From: Collinsella sp. An2
GTDB lineage: Bacteria; Actinomycetota; Coriobacteriia; Coriobacteriales; Coriobacteriaceae
Direction: 5' to 3'
Assembly (NCBI RefSeq): GCF_002160065.1
Contig: NZ_NFJW01000017.1
Span: forward strand, 1-41,697
DNA length: 41,697 nt
Both the position numbers and the translations under genes were made by a program. The notes beneath the pieces were generated by a model. That model did not search any database and had not been told where the DNA came from. It saw only the letters and a list, made by a program, of their open reading frames with translations. How positions within the stretch are numbered: the stretch's first letter is position 1; each line of letters opens with the position of its first letter. Below, piece after piece: positions 26,107 to 35,240 of the stretch.

Positions 26107-26135
26107 CAAAACGAGGGGCGCATATGCACCCCTCG
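26107..26135 (-). terminator. Rho-independent terminator after rplQ
   Basis: A stem CGAGGGG with CCCCTCG encloses a second palindrome GCATATGC (26112-26135), and TTTT follows on the minus strand. It lies 30 bases past the rplQ stop and should end most of the ribosomal transcript; some read-through could reach the ECF gene. Confidence 0.75.
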
Positions 26136-26164
26136 CATACTTGGCATATTGTGCCACCGCTGTG

Positions 26165-26662
26165 TTACTCAGCGGTCTCCTCGGTAGCCTCAGCAACCTC
26201 GGGAGCCTCCTCGGCAGCCGGCTCCTCGACCTTCTCAACCTTGGTCGGGGCAGCAGCCTTCTTGGGGGCGGGAGCAGCCTTGCGCTCCTTCTTTACCACG
26301 GGCTCGGAAACGATCTCCATGATGACCATGGGGGCGTTGTCGCCCTTGCGGGGACCGAGCTTCATGATGCGGGTGTAGCCGCCGTTGCGGTCGGCCCACA
26401 TGCCCTGAGCGGCCTTGTCGAAGACCTCGGCGACGAGGTGCTTGTCGCCCAGCTTGGCGATGGCAAGACGACGGGAGTGCAGGTCGCCCTTCTTAGCCCA
26501 GGTGATGATGGGCTCGACATAGCTGCGCAGCGCCTTGGCGCGGGTCTCGGTGGTCTTGATGCGATCGTTCGCAAGAAGGGCCTGAGCAAGGCTCTTCTTC
26601 ATCGCACGGGTATGAGCGGCGTCGGTGCCGAGCTTCAGACCCTTCTTCTTGTTGTGACGCAT
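26165..26662 (-). CDS. rplQ: Ribosomal protein bL17 with acidic tail
   Basis: The first 118 residues are a normal bL17 of the large subunit near the exit tunnel (HNKKKGLKLGTDAAHTRAMKKSLAQALL, then GGYTRIMKLGPRKGDNAPMVIMEI). Residues 122-165 are an added tail of Lys/Ala/Pro and then Glu/Ala, not part of the core fold. The tail recalls the longer one on bL31 in this genome. ATG at 26662 follows AGGAG. It ends the alpha operon. Confidence 0.97.
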   Translation of the reverse strand: MRHNKKKGLKLGTDAAHTRAMKKSLAQALLANDRIKTTETRAKALRSYVEPIITWAKKGDLHSRRLAIAKLGDKHLVAEVFDKAAQGMWADRNGGYTRIMKLGPRKGDNAPMVIMEIVSEPVVKKERKAAPAPKKAAAPTKVEKVEEPAAEEAPEVAEATEETAE

Positions 26663-26690
26663 GTGTACGTTCTCCTCTATACGCGAAGCA

Positions 26691-27632
26691 TTAAGCCTTC
26701 AGGCTCAGGCCCATGGACTCAAGCTTGTCTTTGACTTCCTCAATGGACTTCACGCCAAAGTTGCGGATGTTCAGCAGGTCGTTCTCGGAGAACTCGACAA
26801 GCTGACGAACCGAATGGATGCTGGCACGCTTGAGGCAGTTGTAGGAGCGGACGGAAAGGTCCAGGTCCTCGATCTGCTTATCGAGCTCGGCGTTGTCGCT
26901 CGAGACCTCGGGAGCGAAGATCGAAACCTCCTCCTCTTCCTCGGGGGTGTCGGCAAGGTTCATGAAGGCCTGCATGTGCTGGTTGATGATGTTGGCAGCC
27001 TGCACCACGGCGTCACGCGGCGTGAGGGCACCGTTCGTCTCGATCTCCAGCACCAGACGATCGTAGTCGGTGTGCTGGCCGACGCGGCATGCCTCGACAA
27101 GCTTGGCGCAGCGACGCACAGGAGAGAACAGCGAGTCAACATGAATGACACCGATCGGATCGTTGTCACGCTTGTTGCCCTCATACGAGACATAGCCACG
27201 GCCGTAGCCGATGCGCATGCTCATGGTGAGGTGACCACCCTCGTTGAGGGTAGCGATGTGCTGCTCGGGGTTGACAAGCTCAAACTCAGACGGGATGAAG
27301 AAGTCCGCACCGGTGACCTCGCAGGGACCGTCAACCGAGATGGTAGCGGTCGCCTCATCGGTGGTGCCGAGAGACCTGAAGACCAGACCCTTGACGTTCA
27401 GGACGATGTCGGTGACGTCCTCGACCATGTTCGGGATGGTCGTGAACTCGTGCTGGGCACCATCGATCTGGATCGCCTCGACTGCAGCGCCCTCAAGGGA
27501 GGACAGCAGAACGCGGCGGAGCGAGTTGCCAAGCGTGTCACCATAGCCGCGCTCAAGCGGCTCAACGGAGACGCGCGCAGACGTCTCGTTGATTTCATCG
27601 ACCTGAACCTGAGGCCTAATGAATTCTGACAT
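26691..27632 (-). CDS. rpoA: RNA polymerase alpha subunit
   Basis: The 313-residue alpha subunit, which starts polymerase assembly and contacts regulators. The N-terminal dimer domain (ERGYGDTLGNSLRRVLLSSLEGAAV) and the C-terminal DNA-binding domain (IEDLDLSVRSYNCLKRASIHSVRQLVE, then IRNFGVKSIEEVKDKLESMGL) are both complete, joined by an acidic linker with a run of five Glu. It sits between rpsD and rplQ, as in nearly all bacteria, with 28 bases to rplQ. Confidence 0.98.
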   Translation of the reverse strand: MSEFIRPQVQVDEINETSARVSVEPLERGYGDTLGNSLRRVLLSSLEGAAVEAIQIDGAQHEFTTIPNMVEDVTDIVLNVKGLVFRSLGTTDEATATISVDGPCEVTGADFFIPSEFELVNPEQHIATLNEGGHLTMSMRIGYGRGYVSYEGNKRDNDPIGVIHVDSLFSPVRRCAKLVEACRVGQHTDYDRLVLEIETNGALTPRDAVVQAANIINQHMQAFMNLADTPEEEEEVSIFAPEVSSDNAELDKQIEDLDLSVRSYNCLKRASIHSVRQLVEFSENDLLNIRNFGVKSIEEVKDKLESMGLSLKA

Positions 27633-27664
27633 GTATTACCTCCAGCCTCAGCAGCCCAAATGGA

Positions 27665-28261
27665 CTACTTGGAGTAGAGCTCGACGATGAGCTGCTCTTT
27701 GATATCGGTGCTGATCTGCTCGCGGGTCGGGAGCGAGAGAACGTTGCCGGACAGCTTCTCGATATCGACCTCGAGCCAGCCGGGAACCTCGAAACGCTCG
27801 GACTGGATGAGAGCCTCTTTGATGGGGAGGAGGTCACGATACTTCTCGCCTACAGCGACGACGTCGCCCGGCTTCACGAGGAAGGAGGGGATGTCGACGC
27901 GGCGGCCGTTCACGGTGAAGTGGCCGTGACGCACGGTCTGACGGGCCTCGCGACGGGTGCGAGCGAAGCCGAGACGGAACACGACGTTGTCGAGACGGCT
28001 CTCGAGGAGCGTCATCAGGTTGTCACCGGTGACGCCGGGCATCTTGAGAGCGCGCTCATAGTAACGGCGGAACTGCTTCTCGAGCACACCGTAGATGAAC
28101 TTAGCCTTCTGCTTCTCGCGCAGCTGCATGCCGTACTCGGATTCCTTGCGGCGACGCTTGGGCTGGCGAATAGATTCCTTCTTGCTGCTGTAACCCAGCT
28201 CAACGGGATCGATCCCGAGCTGGCGGCAGCGCTTGAGAACAGGCGTCCTGTCGATTGCCAT
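27665..28261 (-). CDS. rpsD: Ribosomal protein uS4
   Basis: A 198-residue primary binder of 16S rRNA. The S4 RNA-binding domain (LESRLDNVVFRLGFARTRREARQTVRHGHFTVNGRRVDIPS) is near residues 90-130. The N-terminal part has one Cys only, so it is the zinc-free form. In many bacteria uS4 represses its own operon; no matching pseudoknot was identified here. Starts at ATG 28261. Confidence 0.98.
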   Translation of the reverse strand: MAIDRTPVLKRCRQLGIDPVELGYSSKKESIRQPKRRRKESEYGMQLREKQKAKFIYGVLEKQFRRYYERALKMPGVTGDNLMTLLESRLDNVVFRLGFARTRREARQTVRHGHFTVNGRRVDIPSFLVKPGDVVAVGEKYRDLLPIKEALIQSERFEVPGWLEVDIEKLSGNVLSLPTREQISTDIKEQLIVELYSK

Positions 28262-28282
28262 TGTATTTCGATCCTTTCAGAG

Positions 28283-28690
28283 TTACACGCGACGACGCTT
28301 CTTGGGGCGGCAGCCGTTGTGCGGAATGGGGGTCTTGTCCTGGATGCTCGTAACCTCGAGGCCAGCAGCCTGGAGGGAGCGAATGGCGGTCTCGCGACCA
28401 GAGCCAGGACCCTTCACGAACACGGCGACCTTGTGCATGCCGTGCTCCATAGCGGCCTTGGCGCAAGCCTCGGCAGCCATCTGCGCCGCGAACGGCGTGC
28501 TCTTGCGGGAACCCTTGAAGCCGACCTGGCCAGCGGAGCGCCAAGCGATGACGTTGCCTTGGGGATCGGTGATCGACACGATCGTGTTGTTGAAGGTGGA
28601 ACGGATATGAGCCTGACCCACCGAAATGTTCTTGCGGTCCGCGCGCTTGATACGGGTGGCGGCGCCGCGCTTGTTCTTTGCAGTAGCCAT
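28283..28690 (-). CDS. rpsK: Ribosomal protein uS11
   Basis: A 135-residue small-subunit protein of the platform next to the mRNA exit. Typical blocks are [41 protein letters not shown], and the end [16 protein letters not shown]. The gap to rpsD is 21 bases. Confidence 0.98.
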   Translation of the reverse strand: MATAKNKRGAATRIKRADRKNISVGQAHIRSTFNNTIVSITDPQGNVIAWRSAGQVGFKGSRKSTPFAAQMAAEACAKAAMEHGMHKVAVFVKGPGSGRETAIRSLQAAGLEVTSIQDKTPIPHNGCRPKKRRRV

Positions 28691-28705
28691 CTTCTAGCGC
28701 TCTCC

Positions 28706-29080
28706 TTATTTCTTCTTCTTGGCACCGATCTGACGCTTCGGGCCCTTGCGGGTGCGAGCGTTCGTGTGGGTGCGCTGGCCGCGGACCGGGAGGCCCTTGC
28801 GGTGACGCAGGCCACGGTTGCAGCCGATGTCCATGAGGCGCTTGACGTTCTGGTTACGCTCACGACGGAGATCGCCCTCGATCATGAGGTGATTCTCGTC
28901 GATGTACTTACGGATGACGTCAACTTCCTCCTCGGTGAGGTCCTTGACGCGCGTGTCCGGATTGATGTTCGTATCCGCGCAAATCTTCGTCGCGGTCGTG
29001 CGGCCGATGCCGTAAATGTAGGTCAGACCGATCTCAACGCGCTTCTCGCGCGGCAGATCGACACCGCTAATACGGGCCAA
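28706..29080 (-). CDS. rpsM: Ribosomal protein uS13
   Basis: A 124-residue head protein of the small subunit that contacts the P-site tRNA and the 50S bridge. Seen: [25 protein letters not shown] at the start, [21 protein letters not shown] near the end, and a basic KKKK tail. The gap to rpsK is 15 bases. Confidence 0.98.
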   Translation of the reverse strand: MARISGVDLPREKRVEIGLTYIYGIGRTTATKICADTNINPDTRVKDLTEEEVDVIRKYIDENHLMIEGDLRRERNQNVKRLMDIGCNRGLRHRKGLPVRGQRTHTNARTRKGPKRQIGAKKKK

Positions 29081-29095
29081 CGTAGTTCTCCTCTC

Positions 29096-29209
29096 TTAAC
29101 CCTGACGCTGCTTGTGACGAGGATTCTCGCAGATGACGAGAATCTTGCCATGACGCCTGATGATCTTGCACTTGTCGCACATCTTCTTGACCGAAGGACG
29201 TACCTTCAT
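29096..29209 (-). CDS. rpmJ: Ribosomal protein bL36, zinc form
   Basis: A 37-residue protein of the large subunit, starting [17 protein letters not shown] and ending RHKQRQG. The zinc ligands Cys11, Cys14, Cys27 and His32 are all present. The ATG at 29209 follows AAAGGAAG. It lies between infA and rpsM as usual. Confidence 0.97.
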   Translation of the reverse strand: MKVRPSVKKMCDKCKIIRRHGKILVICENPRHKQRQG

Positions 29210-29358
29210 CGTTCTTCCTTTCGGTAGTGCTCAGACTTCAACCTACTATCTACTCGCCCAGCCGCAGGCGTGAAACACAATGGCTGGATCTACACATGCC
29301 AACGCGACCGCAGGTTGAGCAGGCCGGCGATCGCAGAAACGCACGTGTTGTGCTGGCG

Positions 29359-29577
29359 TTACTTATAGCGATACGTAATGCGCCCGCGCGTAAGATCGTA
29401 CGGAGAGAGCTCCACCACAACCTTATCGCCGGGAAGGATGCGGATATAGTTCATGCGGATCTTGCCCGAAATGGAGCAGAGAACCTTATGACCATTCTCG
29501 AGCTCAACGCGAAACATTGCGTTGGGCAGGGGTTCGGTAACCGTACCCTCGAGTTCGATTGCATCTTCCTTCTTCAC
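29359..29577 (-). CDS. infA: Translation initiation factor IF-1
   Basis: A 72-residue OB-fold protein that blocks the A site during initiation. [32 protein letters not shown] and the end [15 protein letters not shown] are standard. The start is taken at the GTG 29577, which gives the usual length with a GAGAAAG site 8 bases before; a GTG two codons earlier is also possible. The 350-base gap before it holds two hairpin elements. Confidence 0.95.
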   Translation of the reverse strand: MKKEDAIELEGTVTEPLPNAMFRVELENGHKVLCSISGKIRMNYIRILPGDKVVVELSPYDLTRGRITYRYK

Positions 29578-29690
29578 AAGCACATCTTTCTCTCGAAACG
29601 ACAGCAACTGAGCATGATACAACACAAACGTGCCATATCTGCCTTTTTCGTCAACGCTTCACAAATTGTTGCAGCAACGATTTCGCTGTA

Positions 29691-29766
29691 GCAGGGCGGG
29701 ACATATCATCCCGTGCTCAAACAGCGCTTACGCGAACTGCGCGCGGGACGATATGTCCCGCCCTGC
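29691..29766. repeat. Hairpin element, copy 1
   Basis: The ends 29691-29713 and 29744-29766 are inverse complements at 22 of 23 positions (GCAGGGCGGGACATATC). The inner part (GTGCTCAAACAGC and CGAACTGCGCGC) is shared, in the opposite direction, with copy 2 at 29838-29919, but the outer arms differ. It lies between map and infA. Confidence 0.7.
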
Positions 29767-29837
29767 CTCTCGACCGTTGACTGTCTAGAGGCGATCAAGT
29801 CGTGGCGACTTGCTTTTGTAAAGCGCCACATATCCGA

Positions 29838-29919
29838 GGGCCCGCCCGATGTATATCGTCCCGCGCGCAGTTCACGCCAGTGCTGTTTGAGCACGGGATG
29901 ATATATATCGGGCGGGCCC
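29838..29919. repeat. Hairpin element, copy 2 (inverted)
   Basis: The ends 29838-29863 and 29894-29919 are inverse complements at 24 of 26 positions (GGGCCCGCCCGAT ... TATATC). The inner part is the inverse of copy 1 and nearly identical. The outer arms have changed on both sides so that pairing is kept. It ends 10 bases before the map stop codon. Confidence 0.7.
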
Positions 29920-29928
29920 CTGGAATAC

Positions 29929-30717
29929 CTACATCACGCCGCCCTGCATGGAGCACCATTCGCCCTGAGCGTCGGCCGTCAGAATGACGGGGCCGTCGTT
30001 CGTGATGGCAATGGTGTTCTCATAGTGTGCAGCAGGCAGATGGTCGTTGGTGCGAACGATCCAGCCATCGGCCCCCACAGTCACGTGGTGCGTACCAAGC
30101 GTGATCATGGGCTCGATGGCAATGACCATACCGGCCTGGAGACGAACGCCCCTCCCCTTCTTGCCATAGTTGGGAACGTTGGGGTCCTCGTGCATGGCAC
30201 GACCAACACCGTGTCCCACGTAGTCGCGAAGCACACCGTAGCCGTTGCTCTCGGCAAGCGTCTGAACGGCATGGCCGATGTCACCAATATGGTTGCCCGG
30301 CACGGCCTGTTCAATGCCCGCTTTCAAGCAGTCACGCGTGACCTCGCAGAGCGCCTGGACCTCGGGGGCAACGTTGCCCACGTAGAAGGTCCACGCGTTG
30401 TCGCCAACCCACCCGTCGACGATGGCGCCGGTATCAATAGAGATGATGTCGCCATCGCGAAGGATGATGTCGGGGTTGGGGATCCCGTGCACCACGGCGT
30501 CGTTGAGCGACGCGCAGATGGAGCCGGGGAAGCCGCCGTAGCCCTTGAATGCAGGGATGCCACCATGCATACGGATGATCTGCTCGGCAAGCTGATCGAG
30601 CTCGAAGGTGGAGACGCCGGGCTGAACCATGGCGCCAACGTGCCGGAGCACCATCTTAGACAGTGCTCCGGCCTTCTTCATAGCCTCGATATCTTCAGGA
30701 GACTTGATCTTGATCAT
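29929..30717 (-). CDS. map: Methionine aminopeptidase, type I
   Basis: A 262-residue metalloenzyme that removes the first Met from new proteins. The two-metal site residues are seen in order: Asp of SIDTGAIVDGWVGD, the His in YVGHGVGRAMHEDPNVPNYG, and the Glu in MVIAIEPMITLG. The ATG at 30717 overlaps the adk stop by four bases (ATGA), so the two are translated together. Confidence 0.97.
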   Translation of the reverse strand: MIKIKSPEDIEAMKKAGALSKMVLRHVGAMVQPGVSTFELDQLAEQIIRMHGGIPAFKGYGGFPGSICASLNDAVVHGIPNPDIILRDGDIISIDTGAIVDGWVGDNAWTFYVGNVAPEVQALCEVTRDCLKAGIEQAVPGNHIGDIGHAVQTLAESNGYGVLRDYVGHGVGRAMHEDPNVPNYGKKGRGVRLQAGMVIAIEPMITLGTHHVTVGADGWIVRTNDHLPAAHYENTIAITNDGPVILTADAQGEWCSMQGGVM

Positions 30718-31340
30718 AGACCGAGCGCTTCCTTCACCGCTGCATAGACCTCGTCGATAGCCTGAGCACCGTCCACGGTCTTCAGCAGACCCTGGCCACG
30801 GTAGTACTCGACAAGCGGGCTCGTCGACTTCTCGTACACATCGAGACGATTCTTGATGGTCTCAGGCTTATCGTCGTCGCGCTGGTACATCTCGCCACCG
30901 CACTTGGGACAGACGGCATCGGCAGCCGTACCGGTATAGCCGCAAGCACGGCAGGTACGACGACCGGACAGGCGCTCGACGATGACCTCGGGCGCGACGT
31001 CGATCAGCAGCGCGCAATCGATCGTGCGACCCATGGCAGAGAGTTCGGAATCAAGCGTCACAGCCTGGACGGTGTTGCGCGGGAAGCCATCGAGGATGAA
31101 CCCCTCCTGCGCATCGTCGTCGGCAAGGCGCTCCTTGACCAGATCGATAACGAGCTGGTCGGGAACGAGCTCGCCGGCATCCATGTACTTCTTCGCCTGC
31201 ATACCCAGCTCGGTGCCGCCCTTGACAGCAGCACGGAGCAGGTCGCCCGTAGAGATGTGGGCAACGCCGAAGTCGGCGACCAGACGCTGGGCCATGGTGC
31301 CCTTGCCGGCACCGGGACCACCCAACAGCACAATATTCAT
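30714..31340 (-). CDS. adk: Adenylate kinase, zinc-LID type
   Basis: A 208-residue enzyme that balances ATP, ADP and AMP. The P-loop GGPGAGKGT is at 7-15, and the LID has four Cys (CRAC, CPKC) that bind zinc, as in many Gram-positive bacteria. Between secY and map as is common. Confidence 0.98.
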   Translation of the reverse strand: MNIVLLGGPGAGKGTMAQRLVADFGVAHISTGDLLRAAVKGGTELGMQAKKYMDAGELVPDQLVIDLVKERLADDDAQEGFILDGFPRNTVQAVTLDSELSAMGRTIDCALLIDVAPEVIVERLSGRRTCRACGYTGTAADAVCPKCGGEMYQRDDDKPETIKNRLDVYEKSTSPLVEYYRGQGLLKTVDGAQAIDEVYAAVKEALGL

Positions 31341-31359
31341 GAGGGTCTCCTTTCTCCCC

Positions 31360-32643
31360 TTACATGAAGAAGCCGTCGTAGTCGTACATCTTCAGCTGGC
31401 TCTCGACCTTCGCGATGGTGTCGAGCACCACACCGACCATGATGAGAATGGAGGTGCCGCCGAAGGACTGGATGAGCTGATTGTTCGTGAACGAGAACAC
31501 AATCGACGGCACGATGGCGATAACCGCCAGGAAGATCGCGCTCGGGAGGGTGATCTTGTTCAGAGCATTCTTAATATAGGCAGCGGTAGCTTTGCCCGGA
31601 CGGACGCCCGGAATGAAGCCGCCCTGCTTCTTCAGGTTGTCGGCCGTATCGTCGGGATTGAACACCATGGAGGTGTAGAAGTACGCGAAGAACACGATGA
31701 GTACGACATTAAGGATCCAGTTGATCCAACCCGAAGAGAGCGCGCCGGCCACAGCCTGAACCCAGCCAACACCAGGGAAGAACACCGCAAGCTGCGCCGG
31801 GAAATACAGCAGCGCCGAAGCGAAGATGATGGGCACGACGCCAGCGGTGTTGACCTTAATGGGCAGGTAGGTGGACTGACCGCCCATGAGGCGACGACCG
31901 ACCACGCGCTTGGCGAACTGCACCGGGATGCGGCGCTGGCCGCGCTCGATGAAGACGATGAGCGGAATCACGATGAGGATCACCAGGAAGATGATCACCG
32001 TGAAGATGACGCCCATCGTGCCGCCCTGCATGGAGGAGATGATCGCCTGGGGTAGACCGGCCATGATGTTCGCAAAGATGATCAGCGACATGCCGTTGCC
32101 GATACCACGCTGGGTGATGAGCTCACCGATCCACATGATGAGCATGGCGCCCGCGGTCAGCGTGCCCACGACCATGATGTCGAAGATGATTTCGGGCGCG
32201 CCGGCACCGGTGAAGCTGATGCCGAAGTTCTTGAACAGGAACAGGTAGCCGATCGAGTTGAGAATGGCGAGCGCGAGCGTGAGGTAGCGAGAATACTGGG
32301 TGATCTTCTGCTGGCCGACCTCGCCCTCGCGAGCGAGCTCATGCAGGCTGGGAACCACGCTCTGAAGCATCTGCAGGATGATCGAGCTGGTGATGTAGGG
32401 CATGATGCCCAGCGAGAAGACCGACACGTAGCTCAGCGCGCCGCCGGAAAACAGATTCAGCAGCGCCATGGCGCCGGCGGCGACGGAGTCGTCACCGCCG
32501 AAAAGGCCCAGCATCCCCTGGACGGGGACGCCGGGCACAGGAACGTGCGCACCGATACGGTACGCGACGAGCATCGCTATGGTGAAGAGAATCTTATCCC
32601 GCAGCTCTTTGACGCGGAACGAATTCTTCAGACCATTTAGCAC
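31360..32643 (-). CDS. secY: Protein translocase subunit SecY
   Basis: A 427-residue channel protein with ten membrane helices. Seen: VPVPGV near residue 37, GIMPYITSSIILQML near 85, the large cytoplasmic loop with ERGQRRIPVQFAKRVVG, and the end with GGTSILIMVGVVLDT. The GTG start at 32643 overlaps the rplO stop by seven bases, so the two genes are translationally coupled. The other Sec subunits are not in the window. Confidence 0.97.
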   Translation of the reverse strand: MLNGLKNSFRVKELRDKILFTIAMLVAYRIGAHVPVPGVPVQGMLGLFGGDDSVAAGAMALLNLFSGGALSYVSVFSLGIMPYITSSIILQMLQSVVPSLHELAREGEVGQQKITQYSRYLTLALAILNSIGYLFLFKNFGISFTGAGAPEIIFDIMVVGTLTAGAMLIMWIGELITQRGIGNGMSLIIFANIMAGLPQAIISSMQGGTMGVIFTVIIFLVILIVIPLIVFIERGQRRIPVQFAKRVVGRRLMGGQSTYLPIKVNTAGVVPIIFASALLYFPAQLAVFFPGVGWVQAVAGALSSGWINWILNVVLIVFFAYFYTSMVFNPDDTADNLKKQGGFIPGVRPGKATAAYIKNALNKITLPSAIFLAVIAIVPSIVFSFTNNQLIQSFGGTSILIMVGVVLDTIAKVESQLKMYDYDGFFM

Positions 32644-33086
32644 GGCTGCTCGACCTTTCCGCCAGCGGCCTCGATCTTGGCCTTGGCGGAAGCCGAGACC
32701 TTATCGACCTTGACCGTGAACTTCTTGGTGGTCTCGCCCACACCAAGAATCTTGACGGGCTCGAACTCCTTCTTGATGATGCCGGCGGCCTTGAGGGCAG
32801 CACCGTCGATCACCGCGCCGTCCTCGAACTTGGCGTCGAGACGGTCGATGTTCACCGCGCTGTACTCAACGCGACGGGGGTTGCGGAAGCCGGGGAGCTT
32901 GGGCAGACGCATCGCGAGCGGGGTCTGACCACCCTCGAAGCCCGAACCCTTGCCGCCACCGGAGCGGGAGAGCTGGCCCTTCTGGCCGCGACCGGCCGTG
33001 GTGCCGTGGCCGGAGGAGTTACCGCGGCCAATACGCTTACGCCGATGCGTGGAGCCCGGCGCGGGAGTGAGATCATGAAGCTGCAT
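32637..33086 (-). CDS. rplO: Ribosomal protein uL15
   Basis: A 149-residue late-assembly protein of the large subunit. The Gly/Arg-rich start (HRRKRIGRGNSSGHGTTAGRGQKGQLSRSGGGKGSGFEGGQTPLAMRLPK) is typical and probably disordered before assembly. It has 3 bases between the rpmD stop and its ATG. Confidence 0.97.
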   Translation of the reverse strand: MQLHDLTPAPGSTHRRKRIGRGNSSGHGTTAGRGQKGQLSRSGGGKGSGFEGGQTPLAMRLPKLPGFRNPRRVEYSAVNIDRLDAKFEDGAVIDGAALKAAGIIKKEFEPVKILGVGETTKKFTVKVDKVSASAKAKIEAAGGKVEQPC

Positions 33087-33089
33087 TTG

Positions 33090-33272
33090 CTACTCCTCTA
33101 CAATCTCAACAAGGTGCTTGACCTTGAAGATCATTCCGCGGACAGACTCGTTGTCGGCAATCTCGCGGGTGCGGTTGATCTTGCCGAGGCCGAGGGCGCG
33201 GACCGTCCTAACCTGGTCCTTCTTGCAGCCGTTGGTGCTGCGGACCTGCTTGATCTTGATGGTGTCAGCCAT
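33090..33272 (-). CDS. rpmD: Ribosomal protein uL30
   Basis: A 60-residue large-subunit protein: IKIKQVRSTNGCKKDQVRTVRALGLGKINRT, then the NESVRGMIFKVKHLVEI end. Two bases separate it from the rpsE stop. Confidence 0.97.
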   Translation of the reverse strand: MADTIKIKQVRSTNGCKKDQVRTVRALGLGKINRTREIADNESVRGMIFKVKHLVEIVEE

Positions 33273-33274
33273 GC

Positions 33275-33802
33275 TTACTGCTCCTTACCAACGAACATCT
33301 CGGCGACGGTAAGGCCACGACGCTGCGCGACCTCCTCCGGGCTCGAGAGCTCCTTCAGGCCCTCGGCAGCGGCCTTGATGATGTTGAGGCCGTTGTCGGT
33401 GCCCAGGGACTTGGCGAGAATGTTCTTGATGCCGGCAAGCTCGAAGAGGGGACGCACAGCGCCACCGGCGATGACGCCGGTACCCTCGACAGCGGGCTTG
33501 ATGATGATGCGGCCGGCACCGAAGTGGCCGATGACCTCGTGCGGAATGGTGCCGGTCTCGGTCACGGGCACGTGGAACATGTTCTTCTTGGCGTCGAGCG
33601 AAGCCTTGGAGATGGCCAGAGGCACCTCGGCGGACTTGCCCATGCCAAGGCCCACGTTGCCCTTGCCGTCACCCACGACGACGAGCGCCACGAGCGACAT
33701 ACGACGGCCGCCCTTGACGGTCTTGGAAACACGGTTGATGAAGACGACGCGCTCCTCGAACTCGGAGGCCTCGCGCTGCTTGTTATCTCGATTACGAGCC
33801 AT
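33275..33802 (-). CDS. rpsE: Ribosomal protein uS5
   Basis: A 175-residue small-subunit protein involved in decoding accuracy. The N-terminal domain has [30 protein letters not shown]-like sequence near residues 30-60, and the C-terminal domain has [23 protein letters not shown]. Fourteen bases lie between it and the rplR stop. Confidence 0.97.
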   Translation of the reverse strand: MARNRDNKQREASEFEERVVFINRVSKTVKGGRRMSLVALVVVGDGKGNVGLGMGKSAEVPLAISKASLDAKKNMFHVPVTETGTIPHEVIGHFGAGRIIIKPAVEGTGVIAGGAVRPLFELAGIKNILAKSLGTDNGLNIIKAAAEGLKELSSPEEVAQRRGLTVAEMFVGKEQ

Positions 33803-33816
33803 GTGCTACTAACCTC

Positions 33817-34179
33817 CTAGAATTCGAGTCCGGCGGCGCGGGCACCGTCGGCGAGGGCCTTGACGCGGCCATGGTAGATGCGGCCACCACGGTCGAACGC
33901 CACCTTGGTGATACCAGCCTCGAGGGCACGCTTGCCAACGAGCTCGCCGATCTTCTCAGCGGCCTCCTTGTTGGAGTTGTGGCCACCCTTGAACTCGGGC
34001 TCGAGGGTCGAGGCGGAAACGAGGGTGTGGCCCTTGGTGTCGTCGATGATGGCGGCATAGATGTGCGAGTTGGTGCGGGTCACGCGAAGACGCGGACGCT
34101 CGGGCGTACCGAAAATCTTGCCACGAACGCGACGCTGGCGACGCTTCAGACCTGCGAGCTTCGCTTTGTTCTTGTTCAT
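33817..34179 (-). CDS. rplR: Ribosomal protein uL18
   Basis: A 120-residue protein that binds 5S rRNA. Seen: a basic first helix ([18 protein letters not shown]), [21 protein letters not shown], and [26 protein letters not shown] at the end. The ATG at 34179 follows AAGGAG. A hairpin lies in the 64-base gap before it. Confidence 0.97.
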   Translation of the reverse strand: MNKNKAKLAGLKRRQRRVRGKIFGTPERPRLRVTRTNSHIYAAIIDDTKGHTLVSASTLEPEFKGGHNSNKEAAEKIGELVGKRALEAGITKVAFDRGGRIYHGRVKALADGARAAGLEF

Positions 34180-34199
34180 TGAGACTCCTTAGTGTGCTG

Positions 34200-34221
34200 C
34201 CAGCACCTGACGGGGTGCTGG
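34200..34221 (-). other. Hairpin between rplF and rplR
   Basis: A perfect 8-bp stem (CCAGCACC, loop of 6, GGTGCTGG) lies in the gap between the rplF stop and the rplR ribosome site. There is no U-run, so it may slow ribosomes, protect mRNA ends or bind a protein. Confidence 0.5.
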
Positions 34222-34243
34222 ACTTACAGGACGCATGCCCCTA

Positions 34244-34780
34244 CTACTTGGCGGCCTTACCGAGCTTGCGACGGATGTGCTCGCCGACGTAGTGGATACC
34301 CTTGCCCTTGTAAGGCTCGGGCGGACGCTTGCCGCGGATCTCGGCGGCAACCTGGCCCACCTGCTGCTTGTCGATGCCCTTCACGTTGATGTGCGTGTTG
34401 TCAGGCACCTCGAAGGTGATGCCTTCGGGAGCGGGGTACAGAACGGGGTGAGAGAAGCCCAGCGAAAGCTCGAGGGTGGTGCCCTTCAGCACAACACGGT
34501 AACCAACGCCGGCGAGCTCGAGGGACTTCGTGAAGCCCTGGGAAACGCCGTCGACCATGTTCTGGATGAGAGCACGGGTGAGGCCGTGGCGAGCACGGGT
34601 CTCACGCTCGTCGTCGGGACGAACGACGGTGAGGACGCCGTCGGCGACCTCGATGGAGAGCTTGCTGTAGATGTCAAGCTCAAGCTGGCCCTTGGGGCCC
34701 TTGACGGTCACATGCGAACCGTCCACTGCCACGTCGACTCCGGCGGGAATCTGGACAGGCTTCTTACCGATACGGGACAC
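34244..34780 (-). CDS. rplF: Ribosomal protein uL6
   Basis: A 178-residue large-subunit protein near the factor-binding site. Seen: SRIGKKPVQIPAGVDV at the start, VTVKGPKGQLELD, and RGKRPPEPYKGKGIHYVGEHIRRKLGKAAK at the end. The start is GTG at 34780 with GGAAAGGAG six bases before. Confidence 0.97.
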   Translation of the reverse strand: MSRIGKKPVQIPAGVDVAVDGSHVTVKGPKGQLELDIYSKLSIEVADGVLTVVRPDDERETRARHGLTRALIQNMVDGVSQGFTKSLELAGVGYRVVLKGTTLELSLGFSHPVLYPAPEGITFEVPDNTHINVKGIDKQQVGQVAAEIRGKRPPEPYKGKGIHYVGEHIRRKLGKAAK

Positions 34781-34813
34781 GGTGTTCTCCTTTCCTTCTA
34801 CGCGCCTAGCCGC

Positions 34814-35212
34814 TTACCACACGTAGGCGACGATCTCGCCGCCGACGCCCAGCTTGCGAGCGTCGCGGTCAGCCATGACGCCCTTGCTGGTCGAGATGAT
34901 GGCGGTGCCGAGACCGCCACGGACGCGGGGAAGGTCCATGACACGGGCATACTTGCGCAGGCCCGGCTTGGAGATACGGCGGATGCCGGAGATGACCTTC
35001 TGCTTCTTGGGGCCGTACTTAAGGGTGATGTGGAGGGTCTTCTGCGGGGTCGTATCCTCAACGGTGTACGACTCGATGTAGCCCTCCTCGTAGATGACGC
35101 GAGCGATCTCCACGAGCTTCTTGGAGCTCGGCATAGAGACCGTGGCCTTATTCGCAGCGTTTGCGTTACGGATGCGCGTAAGCATGTCTGCGATCGGGTC
35201 TGTAAGGTTCAT
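34814..35212 (-). CDS. rpsH: Ribosomal protein uS8
   Basis: A 132-residue primary binder of 16S rRNA helix 21. The start [19 protein letters not shown] and the end [33 protein letters not shown] are standard. The ATG at 35212 follows AAGGAG. In Escherichia coli uS8 represses the spc operon by binding mRNA near rplE; here the mRNA just before rpsH is strongly structured. Confidence 0.97.
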   Translation of the reverse strand: MNLTDPIADMLTRIRNANAANKATVSMPSSKKLVEIARVIYEEGYIESYTVEDTTPQKTLHITLKYGPKKQKVISGIRRISKPGLRKYARVMDLPRVRGGLGTAIISTSKGVMADRDARKLGVGGEIVAYVW

Positions 35213-35240
35213 ACAGATTCTCCTTCGTTCTTGATGAACT

